A stretch of 64,000 bases of DNA from Hymenobacter elongatus (lineage in GTDB: Bacteria; Bacteroidota; Bacteroidia; Cytophagales; Hymenobacteraceae), in contig NZ_SRLD01000020.1 of the NCBI RefSeq assembly GCF_004745955.1, forward strand, positions 32,276-96,275, given 5' to 3'. Shown here one piece after another: positions 32,381-40,138 of this stretch (position 1 is the first letter of the stretch; every line of letters starts with the position of its first letter). A program made the translations under genes and the position numbers. The notes beneath the pieces are model-generated. The model searched no databases. It saw only the letters and a list, made by a program, of their open reading frames with translations, and was not told where the DNA came from.

Positions 32381-33514
32381 TTAGTAGGTTCCGCTATGCT
32401 CATCCAGATGCGGCGGCGGCGTCAAAGCCTCCATCTGGGGCCAGTCCGGGCTCCGGAAAGCCACGGTACGCAGGCCCGGAAAACCTGTCTCCGGCGCGGG
32501 CAGCAGCATTCCCTGCCCCGATTCCCGAGTCAGCGCCTCCCCCACCGTGCGCACGGCTCCAGCCGGTACGCCCAGCGCTTCGAGAGTCTGCAACAACGCG
32601 TCCCCATCCATTTCGCCAATGCGCTGCCGCAGCAAAGCCTCCAACTCGGCGCGGTGGGCCACGCGGGCGTCGTTGGTCTGAAAACGGGCCTCCGTGGCCC
32701 AGGCGGGCCGTTCCAGCGCGTCGCACAAATGTCGAAACTGCCGGTCAGCACCCACGGCCAGCACCAGGGAGCGGCCATTGCCAGCGGCGTACACCGTGCC
32801 GTAGGGCACGATGCTCGGATGGCCTGAACCCATGGGGCGAGGGTCGTGGCCCGTCACGAGCCAGGTAGCGGCCTGGTTGGCCAACGAGGCCAAGGCACTG
32901 TCGAGCAGCGACACCTGTACCAACGTGCCCTGGCCGGTGCGGGCACGCCGGTAGAGCGCCGTCAGCACCGCTTCCTTGAGCTGATGCGCGGCCAGCAGAT
33001 CAATCATAGCGACCGGCATTTTCTGCGGTTCCTGGCCGGGCGCGGCATTCAGATACATCAACCCGGCCTCGGCCTGGAGCACGGCATCGTAGCCGGCCCG
33101 GCCGGAGTCGGGACCGTAGCCGGTGAGATGGGCGTAGATGAGCTGCGGATTCAGCAGAGCAAGCGTGGCGTAATCGACGCCCAGCTTTTCGGAATCGCCG
33201 GGCTTGTAGCTGGCCAGCACTACGTCGGCGCGGGCGGCGAGGCCATGCACGGCGGCGCGGCCTGCGGCAGTGGTAAGGTCCAGCACTAGTGACTGCTTGC
33301 CCCAGTTAGCGCAGCTGAAATAGGCCGATACATCGGTATCGGCTGGTTCGGCTGGTGTTTTCCAGGTGCGGGTTACGTCGCCGGCCGGGGGCTCTACTTT
33401 TACGACCGTAGCCCCCAGCTCGGCGAAGAACTGGCCTACCTGGGGGCCGGCCAGCACGCTGGCTAGTTCAAGAATCAGTAAATCGGCAAAGGGCAAACTT
33501 GCGGCAGAATCCAT
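32381..33514 (-). CDS. CaiB/BaiF-family (class III) CoA-transferase
   Basis: A 377-residue cytoplasmic CoA-transferase of the formyl-CoA transferase fold. Signatures: LLILELASVLAGPQVGQFFAELGATVVKVE at the N terminus, FSCANWGKQSLVLDL, ADVVLASYKPG, and the MIDLLAAHQLKEAVLTALYR segment in which Asp is the expected nucleophile. These enzymes move CoA between carboxylic acids; the substrate pair cannot be deduced, and no beta-oxidation or carnitine genes lie nearby. The start is set at MDSAASLPFADLLILE, not at an earlier Met whose leader is Arg/Lys-rich. The gene is divergent from the DEAD-box helicase with 159 bp between starts; minus-strand GGAATTTG at about 33586 is a possible -7 box. Confidence 0.92.
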   Translation of the reverse strand: MDSAASLPFADLLILELASVLAGPQVGQFFAELGATVVKVEPPAGDVTRTWKTPAEPADTDVSAYFSCANWGKQSLVLDLTTAAGRAAVHGLAARADVVLASYKPGDSEKLGVDYATLALLNPQLIYAHLTGYGPDSGRAGYDAVLQAEAGLMYLNAAPGQEPQKMPVAMIDLLAAHQLKEAVLTALYRRARTGQGTLVQVSLLDSALASLANQAATWLVTGHDPRPMGSGHPSIVPYGTVYAAGNGRSLVLAVGADRQFRHLCDALERPAWATEARFQTNDARVAHRAELEALLRQRIGEMDGDALLQTLEALGVPAGAVRTVGEALTRESGQGMLLPAPETGFPGLRTVAFRSPDWPQMEALTPPPHLDEHSGTY

Positions 33515-33623
33515 GAAGGCAAAGAAACGACGGAATGGCTTGCCGGCGGCCATTTTCGTCCGGCGGCGGGCTGAACTATAGCGCCCCAAATTCCCTTACC
33601 TTTACGTTAAATCAAGCGGTTTG

Positions 33624-33645
33624 CTGACCAGGAACCAAGGTCAGT
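33624..33645 (+). promoter_or_regulatory. Leader hairpin and probable -7 box of the helicase gene
   Basis: TACCTTTA (33597-33604) is one base from the -7 consensus. The resulting leader of about 60 bases contains CTGACC...GGTCAG. Helicases of this kind are often controlled through their leaders in the cold, so this is worth noting; the function is untested. Confidence 0.4.
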
Positions 33646-33673
33646 GCATACTTTCACTTCATTTCGCTGAACC

Positions 33674-35338
33674 TTGAAGTTTACTGAATTCAATCTGCAC
33701 GACGACCTGCTGGCCGGTGTGGATGCCATGAATTACCTGAACGCCACGCCCATTCAGGAGCAGGCCATCCCCAAAATCATCGAAGGCAAAGACCTGATTG
33801 CCTGCGCCCAAACCGGCACCGGCAAAACGGCCGCCTACCTGCTGCCGCTGCTCGATAAGATTTCCCACGCCAAGCACGGCAATACTTCCACCCTCATCTT
33901 GGTGCCCACGCGCGAGCTGGCTACCCAGATTGATGAGCAGGTGACGGGCTTCGGCTACTTCGTGGAAGCCAGCAGTATTGCCATCTACGGCGGCGGCAAA
34001 AGTGAGAACTGGGAGCAGCAGAAGCGCGCCCTCACCTCCGGTGCCGACATCATCGTGGCCACGCCCGGCCGCCTGATTGCCCACCTGCAGATGGGCTACG
34101 TCAAGTTCGACCAGATCAAGTACCTGGTGCTCGACGAAGCCGACAAGATGATGGACATGGGCTTTTCGGATGACATCCTGAACATCGTGCGCCAGCTGCC
34201 CAAGAAGCGGCAGACGCTGCTGTTCTCGGCCACCATGCCCACCAAAATCCGCGACTTCTCGAAGCAGATTCTGCACGAGCCCGAGGAAATCCGGCTGGCC
34301 GTGTCGAAGCCCGCCGCCGGCATCGACCAGCAGTTCTACATGGCCTTCGACCGCCAGAAGATTCACCTGCTCGAGCACATCATCAAAACCCAGGAGGTGC
34401 AGAGCATGGTGCTGTTTACGAGCCAGAAAGCGGCCGTAGCGGGTATTGTGCGCGCCATCAACAAGCTGGGCTACGTGGCCCAGGGCATTTCGTCGGACCG
34501 GACGCAGGAGGAGCGCGAGCAGATCATGCGCGATTTTAAGAACAAGTCGTTTCCCATCCTTGTGGCTACCGACGTGCTCAGCCGGGGCATCGACATCGAC
34601 TCCTTGAGCCATGTGGTGAACTACGATATTCCCCGCGCCGCCGAAGATTACGTGCACCGGATTGGCCGTACGGCCCGCGCCGCCACCAAAGGCACGGCCA
34701 TCACCTTCATTGCCGACCAGGACCAGGACCGCGTCCTGAAGATTGAGAAGCTCATTGAGCGCGAAGTAGAAAAGCAGGATATCACCGAAGGCCTCGGCCT
34801 GGGTCCCGCCCCGGAGTTTGACCCCAAGCGCTTCAGCGGCCTGGGCGGCAAAATCGGTGGCCGGCCCGAGCGCGGCGGCCGTTCGGGTGGCGGCAGCCGG
34901 GGCCCGCGCCCCGAAGGTGGCTCACCACGCGGCGAAGGTGGCCGCGACGGAGGCCGTCCGCGCCGCGATGCTGACCCGAAAGACCCTAAGCAGAAGGAGC
35001 GCATCGCCAATGCCCAGGCCGCCCTGGCCGCCCTGGATGCCGGCGGAACCCAAGCCGTGCCGTATCAACGGCCACCGCGCGAGCCGCGCCCCGAGGGGGA
35101 AGCCCGCCCGCCCCGCGAGCCGCGTGCGGAGGGTGAAGCGCGCCCGCCCCGTGAGCCTCGGGCTCCGAGGCCGGAAGGCGAAGCCCGCGCGCCTCGGGCC
35201 GAAGGCGAAGCCGGCGACGATAAGCCCCGGCGCAAGCGTGGCGGCCGCAACCGTGGTGGCCGTGGGCCCCGGCCGGAAGGCGGTGCCGCCAGCCCGGAAG
35301 CTACCATAGCAACGCCTGTAGCACCGAGCGCCGAGTAA
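33674..35338 (+). CDS. DEAD-box ATP-dependent RNA helicase with repeat-rich tail
   Basis: A 554-residue RNA helicase. It starts at a TTG (MKFTEFNLHDDLLAGVDAMN), as homologues do. RecA domain 1 has the Q motif (TPIQEQAIP), Walker A AQTGTGKT (residues 45-52), PTRELA, TPGR and the DEAD box (about 154-157, VLDEADKMMDMGF), then SAT. RecA domain 2 has ATDVLSRGIDI and HRIGRTAR. From about 380 to the end lies a Gly/Arg/Pro/Glu-rich tail with RGG-like pieces and repeated PPREPR and EGEAR units, typical of RNA-binding and condensate-forming tails. It unwinds RNA in ribosome assembly or cold adaptation. Its terminator has been split by an insertion (see 35388-35549). Confidence 0.95.
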   Translation: MKFTEFNLHDDLLAGVDAMNYLNATPIQEQAIPKIIEGKDLIACAQTGTGKTAAYLLPLLDKISHAKHGNTSTLILVPTRELATQIDEQVTGFGYFVEASSIAIYGGGKSENWEQQKRALTSGADIIVATPGRLIAHLQMGYVKFDQIKYLVLDEADKMMDMGFSDDILNIVRQLPKKRQTLLFSATMPTKIRDFSKQILHEPEEIRLAVSKPAAGIDQQFYMAFDRQKIHLLEHIIKTQEVQSMVLFTSQKAAVAGIVRAINKLGYVAQGISSDRTQEEREQIMRDFKNKSFPILVATDVLSRGIDIDSLSHVVNYDIPRAAEDYVHRIGRTARAATKGTAITFIADQDQDRVLKIEKLIEREVEKQDITEGLGLGPAPEFDPKRFSGLGGKIGGRPERGGRSGGGSRGPRPEGGSPRGEGGRDGGRPRRDADPKDPKQKERIANAQAALAALDAGGTQAVPYQRPPREPRPEGEARPPREPRAEGEARPPREPRAPRPEGEARAPRAEGEAGDDKPRRKRGGRNRGGRGPRPEGGAASPEATIATPVAPSAE

Positions 35339-35387
35339 GAATTTCAGCAATAGCACTAACCAGAAAAAGCCTCGCCACGGAAGTAGC

Positions 35388-35549
35388 TTGTCCTTACCCA
35401 AAACTCAAAAGCCCTTCCAGCCACATGGCCGAAAGGGCTTTTTTGCGAGGTTGACAAACCGATTTTCTGCTTTTCCGGCTGAATCAACTGCCAAGAAAAG
35501 GCCTTTGGGTTGGCTCTGGGCAGCCCAAAAAAGATTTAGGTAAGGACAA
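35388..35549. mobile_element. 162 bp MITE-like insertion with target-site duplication
   Basis: Ends TTGTCCTTACC (35388-35398) and GGTAAGGACAA (35539-35549) are exact 11 bp inverted repeats, with AAA continuing the match after one base. The element is bracketed by direct copies of GCCACGGAAGTAGC (35374-35387 and 35550-35563), a 14 bp target duplication. It has no coding frame. It carries a hairpin (35407-35445: AGCCCTT...AAGGGCTTTTTT) that can itself terminate transcription. Confidence 0.8.
35407..35445. terminator. Terminator hairpin carried inside the insertion
   Basis: AAAAGCCCTT, an imperfect inner stem (CCAGCC/GGCC) and AAGGGCTTTTTT. It has T-runs on both strands and so works in either orientation. 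It probably now ends the helicase transcript. Confidence 0.75.
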
Positions 35550-35620
35550 GCCACGGAAGTAGCGGGGCTTTTTCTGTGACTAGTTTGCGGCTGGTTAGAG
35601 CGGTTTCGGGGTCAATGGAT

Positions 35621-35708
35621 AGTAGCGCGAACTGTGTAGTTCGCGTCCCCGCGCCGTTCGCATGCGTTCTATCGGCGCGGCGACGCGAACTACACAGTTA
35701 GCGCTACT
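35621..35708. repeat. Intergenic inverted repeat, family 3
   Basis: Arms of 36 bases (35621-35656 and 35673-35708) with two mismatches, starting AGTAGCGCGAACTGTGTAG, around a 16-base loop. It is one of three repeat elements in the 845 bp gap 35339-36183, which otherwise shows no gene. Confidence 0.8.
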
Positions 35709-35906
35709 GCTACCTCGTACACGGAATCCGAAACCACTCTAGTACACAGTAGCAGCATTTTTTTGCTTCCACTGTGTATTTTTTCTGCCGTCAACTTCCT
35801 CTGGTCCGATGCTGCCTATCACTGAGTTCTCTCCGCTTGACCTCACTAAAAGCTACACGTACGCCGACTAGGCTGTATCTGGAAACTCTATTTTGGCAAA
35901 ACGGCG

Positions 35907-36001
35907 GTCCTGCTGAGCGAAGTCGAAGCATCTCGCGTGCTGCCGTAGGAGTAGTAATCTAACGACCGCACGCGAGATGCTTCGACTTCGCTCAGCAGGA
36001 C
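35907..36001. repeat. Intergenic inverted repeat, family 1, perfect 34 bp arms
   Basis: Arms 35907-35940 and 35968-36001 are exact inverse complements (GTCCTGCTGAGCGAAGTCGA ...) with a 27-base loop. The flanks at 35868 (CTAGGCTGTATCTGG) and 36038-36053 (CTGTCCACACAACCTA) resemble the ends of the 10473 element, so this copy may be nested in a decayed larger element. Confidence 0.85.
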
Positions 36002-36126
36002 GTTCAAAAAGCATTCAGGACTGCTTTTTCGATTCCTGTCCACACAACCTACCTGACGTGGCAGCTGGATGATGTTGTGAAGCACATCAAGGGCAAAGTG
36101 TGGCGGACGAGTCCGGCTCCCCACGA

Positions 36127-36160
36127 ACAAGACCGCCGGAACAAACCAGCGGTCTTTGTA
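36127..36160. terminator. Terminator hairpin near the SDR gene
   Basis: AAGACCGC, a 12-base loop and GCGGTCTTTG. It lies 24 bp beyond the minus-strand stop of the SDR gene, although its T-run favours plus-strand transcripts coming from the left. Confidence 0.6.
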
Positions 36161-36183
36161 GGTGGCAGCACACCGGCGCGCCT

Positions 36184-37002
36184 TTAGACTAATCCGAAGC
36201 CCTGCCTAATCATGCTCTGAAAAGCCGGCTCCGACATTTCAGCTTTGGTTTTCAGCAGCTGCTGGGCATCGTCGCCGGCAATGTAGCGGAGCTGCGACGT
36301 GCCGTCGGTAGCGGCGGTATAGATGACCTCGGCAATCTGCTCGGGGGTGGAAAACGAACCGCCCCGGCTGCTGAAGGCGGCCAGCACGCTGCGCACCTGC
36401 CCGGCATAGGGGTTTGTATCGTCGGTGGGGTTGGCGGTCATTTGGAGGGAGCGGCCGGCAAAGTCGGTAGCAACGCCGCCGGGGGCTACCACTTTCACCC
36501 GAATGCCGAACGGTTCCAGCTCGTACCACAGCGACTCGGAGAATCCGTCGAGGCCAAACTTGGTGGCGTGGTAGAGCGAGTTCATCGGAAAGGCCGTGCG
36601 CCCACCCACCGAGGTGATGTTGATGATAATACCCGACTGCTGCGCCCGCAGAATGGGCAGCGCGGCCCGCGTGACGCTGAACACGCCGAACATGTTGGTG
36701 GCGAATTGCTGCTGAATCTGGGCAATGGTGGCCGACTCAAACGGCCCCACCAGGCCGTAGCCAGCATTGTTGACGAGGACATCAAGGGTGCCAAAATCCT
36801 GGTGGGCCTGCTGCACGGCACGGGTGACGGCAGCCTCATCGGTCACATCGAGGGCGTAGACGCGAACCGTGGGCAGGTCCGTGAACCGGGCGTCGGCGGG
36901 GTTGCGCATGGTGGCGGCCACGTTCCAGCCGTGCCGGGCAAACAGGCGAACGGCGGCTTCGCCGATGCCGGTGGAGGTGCCGGTAATGAAAACAGTCTTC
37001 AT
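36184..37002 (-). CDS. Short-chain dehydrogenase/reductase
   Basis: A 272-residue NAD(P)-dependent oxidoreductase of the classical SDR type. The cofactor motif is TGTSTGIG (residues 7-14), with NNAG at 78-81 and a catalytic triad of Ser131, Tyr144 and Lys148 (ITSVGG and LYHATK). Its C terminus (FSTPEQIAEVIYTAATDGTS) matches the branch often annotated as oxidoreductases of unknown substrate. An Arg after the first beta-alpha unit (TMRNPADARF) suggests NADP preference. The gene is monocistronic; substrate unknown. The length is ordinary. Confidence 0.92.
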   Translation of the reverse strand: MKTVFITGTSTGIGEAAVRLFARHGWNVAATMRNPADARFTDLPTVRVYALDVTDEAAVTRAVQQAHQDFGTLDVLVNNAGYGLVGPFESATIAQIQQQFATNMFGVFSVTRAALPILRAQQSGIIINITSVGGRTAFPMNSLYHATKFGLDGFSESLWYELEPFGIRVKVVAPGGVATDFAGRSLQMTANPTDDTNPYAGQVRSVLAAFSSRGGSFSTPEQIAEVIYTAATDGTSQLRYIAGDDAQQLLKTKAEMSEPAFQSMIRQGFGLV

Positions 37003-37093
37003 GGGCTGGGGATTTGGAAGTGTTTTCGGGCTGACGGATAGCTCCGCTCCGTACTTTCAGTCCACCCCTTTTATTTCGTCAAGCGGACATAAT

Positions 37094-37429
37094 TTATCCG
37101 GCAGCAGACTCTTCGACCGGATGTCCCAGCTTTTTCAACCAATCCTTCAGCCTTGGATACGCGTTGAAATCCAGCGAAATATCCTGTCCCTCGCCGGTCA
37201 GCAGGCTGCTGCACAGAAGACAAATGTTCAGAATTGAAACAATCTGATTTTCGGCGTTGAAAAAGATAATGGCATCATGATAAATCGGCGCACACATCCA
37301 GCGCATGTCATCGACTAACTCAGTTTGTAGAATTGCCGCTAACTCCTCCACTTCGGGGTCAGTAGCGGTAAGCCGTTTGACTAGCTGGCTGCTTGGGTGC
37401 AGATTTCTACGTTTATCTGTCAGGTACAC
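37094..37429 (-). CDS. Small hypothetical protein
   Basis: A 111-residue soluble protein, unrecognised. It combines a helical N-terminal half (QLVKRLTATDPEVEELAAIL, then LVDDMRWMCAPIYHDAIIFF) with ENQIVSILNICLLCSSLLTG and a hydrophilic tail. The two Cys separated by two residues (CLLC) in a hydrophobic context are not a metal motif by themselves. The sense of an immunity-like or regulatory small protein is only an impression; no toxin gene is adjacent. Between it and menA lies a family 1 repeat. Confidence 0.55.
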   Translation of the reverse strand: MYLTDKRRNLHPSSQLVKRLTATDPEVEELAAILQTELVDDMRWMCAPIYHDAIIFFNAENQIVSILNICLLCSSLLTGEGQDISLDFNAYPRLKDWLKKLGHPVEESAAG

Positions 37430-37496
37430 GTTCGGCAGATCCGCGTTCCGGCCCCGATTAAGAAGGTGTTTGGTTTTTTCAAAAATGCCGGTTTCG

Positions 37497-37586
37497 TGTC
37501 ATGCTGAGCTTGCCGAGGCATCTCTACCGCTTCGCTGAACGGCTCCCACGAAGCGGTAGAGATGCTTCGGCAAGCTCAGCATGACA
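37497..37586. repeat. Intergenic inverted repeat, family 1
   Basis: Arms of 38 bases (37497-37534 and 37549-37586) with a single mismatch, starting TGTCATGCTGAGCTTGCCGA, around a 14-base loop. It lies downstream of menA on the same strand, where it could stop the menA message. Confidence 0.85.
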
Positions 37587-37671
37587 ATTCCCAAACACCC
37601 TCTAAAGGAATAAGTGACAAGTCGGGTGAAGTTCAGACCTTGATAGTACTCACGACTGTTCGGCTCATTTT

Positions 37672-38607
37672 TCATAACACCTGCCCCACGCCGAACAGCA
37701 CCGTAAATACCAGCGTCGTCAGCGCCATCTGCTTGAGCAGCGGGTCGAGCTGCATCGAATCCTGGCGCTGCCACACGCGGCGGGCGTTGAGCAGCAGCAG
37801 CGGGGCCGAGAGCAGGAACAGCCACTGCCAAGGCGAATGATACGTGAGGGCCACATAGACCACGGCGCAGCCCAGGCCCAGCAGCAGCAAGAGCCAGTGG
37901 TAGCGGCGGGCGTGCATCGGCCCTAGGCGCACGGGAATCGTGATTTTGCCGGCCAGCTCGTCGGAGCGGATGTCACGGATGTTATTTACGTTGAGCACCG
38001 CCGTGGCAAAGCAGCCCAGGGCGGCGGCGGGCAGCAGCACCGTCAGCGGCAGCTGCCGCGTCTGCAAATAATAAGTACCGCACACGCCCACGAGACCAAA
38101 AAAGGTGAATACCGACACGTCGCCGAGGCCAGCGTAGCCATAAGGCTTCGAGCCCGCAGTGTAGTTGACGGCGGCCCAGATGGCCGAGAGGCCCAGCACC
38201 AGAAACGTCAGGAAAATCCAGAGGCCCGACAGGCCCAGCGCCACCCACAGCAGCGCAATACCGGCCCCAAACGACAGCACGCCGAACAGTAGCATACCGC
38301 GCTTCATCTGGGCCGGCGTAATGGCTCCACTCTGCACGGCCCGCTGCGGACCTTCGCGGTGGACGCTGTCGGCCCCGTTCTGGGAGTCGCCGTAGTCATT
38401 GGCCAGGTTACTCAAAATCTGGAGCAGAATGGTGGTAAGCGCCGCCAAGCCGACTACAGACGCACGAAACTGCCCGTTGGCAGCCGCCAGAAAGCCCCCG
38501 GTCAGGATGCTGGCCAGGGCCAGCGGCAGGGTACGGGGCCGAAAAGCCGAAATCCAGGCTTTCGCGGGGGTGGCGGCAGCAGAAGCGGAGGCAGGAATAG
38601 TAGCCAT
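37672..38607 (-). CDS. menA: 1,4-dihydroxy-2-naphthoate polyprenyltransferase
   Basis: A 311-residue inner-membrane prenyltransferase of the UbiA family, the step of menaquinone synthesis that attaches the isoprenoid tail. About eight hydrophobic segments are present. The first Asp-rich motif is NLANDYGDSQNGAD (about 67-80) and the second is NVNNIRDIRSDELAGK, both of which bind Mg and prenyl diphosphate. The N-terminal WISAFRPRTLPLALASILTG is typical of MenA. The start at MATIPASASAAATPAKAW is preferred. No other men genes lie nearby. The upstream gap before the peroxidase gene is filled by a perfect inverted repeat, so cotranscription is doubtful. Confidence 0.93.
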   Translation of the reverse strand: MATIPASASAAATPAKAWISAFRPRTLPLALASILTGGFLAAANGQFRASVVGLAALTTILLQILSNLANDYGDSQNGADSVHREGPQRAVQSGAITPAQMKRGMLLFGVLSFGAGIALLWVALGLSGLWIFLTFLVLGLSAIWAAVNYTAGSKPYGYAGLGDVSVFTFFGLVGVCGTYYLQTRQLPLTVLLPAAALGCFATAVLNVNNIRDIRSDELAGKITIPVRLGPMHARRYHWLLLLLGLGCAVVYVALTYHSPWQWLFLLSAPLLLLNARRVWQRQDSMQLDPLLKQMALTTLVFTVLFGVGQVL

Positions 38608-38617
38608 AGAAAACAAC

Positions 38618-38715
38618 AGAACGTCATGCTGAGCGCAGTCGAAGCATCTCTCCCGCCAAAGTAACTAGTTACCGTTGCGGGAGAGATGCTTCGACTGCGC
38701 TCAGCATGACGTTCT
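38618..38715. repeat. Intergenic inverted repeat, family 1, perfect 39 bp arms
   Basis: Arms 38618-38656 and 38677-38715 are exact inverse complements (AGAACGTCATGCTGAGCG ...), with the family centre CAAAGTAACTAGTTACCGTT as a 20-base loop. It is the best-preserved copy, ending 11 bp from the menA start codon on one side and 23 bp from the peroxidase stop on the other. Confidence 0.92.
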
Positions 38716-38737
38716 AAAGGGAAAACGCAGAAAGAAA

Positions 38738-39343
38738 TTACTTCAGAATAGCCGCTACCAGCTCGTCGCTCATGGGCTTCACTTTCGATTTGTAGAAGCC
38801 CACTACGTGGCCCTGCTCATCGACCAGATACTTGCAGAAGTTCCAGTCGGGGGCGTCGCTGATAGCGCCGTTCCGGGCTTTGTCGGCCAGAAACTGATAC
38901 AGCGGATCTGTGCCGTCGCCCTTCACCGATACCTTGGCGAACATGGGAAACGTCACGCCGTAGTTTTTCTCGCAGAAAGTAGCAATCTGCTCGTTGGTGC
39001 CAGGCTCCTGCCCACCAAAGTTGTTGGCCGGGAAGCCCAGCACGGCCACCCGGTCGCCGTGCTTTTTGTACAGCTCCTCCAGCTCCTTGTACTGGGGCGT
39101 GTAGCCGCACTCCGATGCTACATTGACGATAAGTAGTTTTTTGCCTTTGAACTGGCTCAGCTTGACCTCCTGACCCTCAATAGTTTTTACGCTGTAGTCG
39201 TACACGGTGCTGCGGGCAGCGGTTTCGGTAGCAGTACTCGTCATGGAGTTGGAGGTCGAAGAGGTGGGAGAATTGGTAGTGTTAGAAGACAAGCCACAGG
39301 CCGCTACCGAGCAGCCGAGCAAGAGTACAAACGGAGCTTTCAT
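38738..39343 (-). CDS. Glutathione peroxidase-like thiol peroxidase lipoprotein
   Basis: A 201-residue thiol peroxidase. The start at MKAPFVLLLGCSVAACG gives a lipobox with Cys16 as the lipidated residue, so it is probably an envelope lipoprotein, with a Ser/Thr linker (about 17-45) before the domain. The catalytic tetrad is present: peroxidatic Cys79 in NVASECGYTPQ, Gln112 in NNFGGQEPG, Trp167 in PDWNFCKYLV and the neighbouring Asn. A second Cys (about 124 in ATFCEKNYG) could resolve through thioredoxin as in most bacterial enzymes, so the true reductant is probably thioredoxin, not glutathione. The envelope location is unusual relative to the usual cytoplasmic homologues. Confidence 0.9.
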   Translation of the reverse strand: MKAPFVLLLGCSVAACGLSSNTTNSPTSSTSNSMTSTATETAARSTVYDYSVKTIEGQEVKLSQFKGKKLLIVNVASECGYTPQYKELEELYKKHGDRVAVLGFPANNFGGQEPGTNEQIATFCEKNYGVTFPMFAKVSVKGDGTDPLYQFLADKARNGAISDAPDWNFCKYLVDEQGHVVGFYKSKVKPMSDELVAAILK

Positions 39344-39486
39344 AAGACGAGATGAAATCGGCCGGGGCGGATGTAGCGCGTGGCACCAGCGTAACCGCCC
39401 GTTTGCCGGCAATGTTTCGGACGGGTAAGGTACGCTGTTGTGCCCTTCTCCTGCTTCCGGCCCGGCTTTGCAGCCCAATCGGTTCC

Positions 39487-40068
39487 TTAGGTGCGGGGCA
39501 CCGTCAGCCACTTCTCCAGGTCGGTGGGCTGGTAGGTCAGCATCTTCTCCAGCAAGCCGGCGGGCGTATCGTCCTGTTGCAGCTGCGCCCGGTTTTCGGC
39601 CCGCAGGAAGCCGTCGTCCACCATTCGGTCGAGGGCCAGCAGCTGATGGTCGTAGAAGCCATTCACGTTGAAAACGCCGCTGGGCTTTTTGTGCAGCCCC
39701 AGCTGGCCCCAGGTCAGGACTTCAAACAGCTCCTCCAGCGTGCCAAAGCCGCCGGGCATCGCAATAAAGCCTTCGGCCAAATCGGCCATCAGCAGCTTCC
39801 GCTCGTGCATGCTCTTGACGACGTGCAGCTCGGTGAGGCCCAGGTGGGCCAGCTCTTTATCGGCCAGGAAGTCGGGAATGACGCCAATGGATTTGCCGCC
39901 GTGCCGAATCACGCTGTCGGCTACGGCTCCCATCAGGCCCACCCGGCCGCCGCCGTACACCAGCGTGAGGCCCCGCTGGGCCAGCTCCTGCCCCATCAGG
40001 TCGGCTTGCTGGCGGTAGATTTCGTTGGTTCCGGCACTGGAACCGCAATAGACGGCAACACTCTTCAT
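39487..40068 (-). CDS. LOG-family nucleotide hydrolase
   Basis: A 193-residue cytoplasmic protein of the LOG family (cytokinin riboside 5'-monophosphate phosphoribohydrolase type). The diagnostic motif PGGFGTLEE is at 105-113, with VYGGGRVGLMGAVAD at 38-52 and the catalytic Arg-Glu pair in that region. Such enzymes remove ribose 5-phosphate from nucleoside monophosphates; in bacteria the physiological role is mostly unknown. Start MKSVAVYCGSSAGTN matches homologues. The gene follows argS on the same strand with a 70 bp gap, a possible loose operon. Confidence 0.93.
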   Translation of the reverse strand: MKSVAVYCGSSAGTNEIYRQQADLMGQELAQRGLTLVYGGGRVGLMGAVADSVIRHGGKSIGVIPDFLADKELAHLGLTELHVVKSMHERKLLMADLAEGFIAMPGGFGTLEELFEVLTWGQLGLHKKPSGVFNVNGFYDHQLLALDRMVDDGFLRAENRAQLQQDDTPAGLLEKMLTYQPTDLEKWLTVPRT

Positions 40069-40138
40069 GGTGGCTTTTATAATACGGTACTGAACTAAAG
40101 CGCCGGCCTCAACCAGTGAGGAGCGGCGCTACGCACTG

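Larger units (their letters stand above)
35362..35575 (+). terminator. Terminator of the helicase gene, split by an insertion
   Basis: AGAAAAAGCCTCGC (35362-35375) and GCGGGGCTTTTTCT (35562-35575) are inverse complements apart from one G-U pair and would form a 14 bp stem with a T-run, 24 bp after the stop. They are now 186 bp apart. Removing the 162 bp element plus one 14 bp repeat restores a ten-base loop. This reconstruction rests only on the sequence shown. Confidence 0.75.

Noticed and set aside
35388..35549. Calling the 162 bp element a named IS-derived MITE
   Set aside because: The ends match no family I can name; only the structure (inverted ends plus target duplication) is supported.
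36060..36183. Frame reading QLDDVVKHIKGKVWRTSP-like sequence, considered as a transposase remnant
   Set aside because: Only about 40 residues, no recognisable transposase motif; evidence too weak to call a pseudogene.
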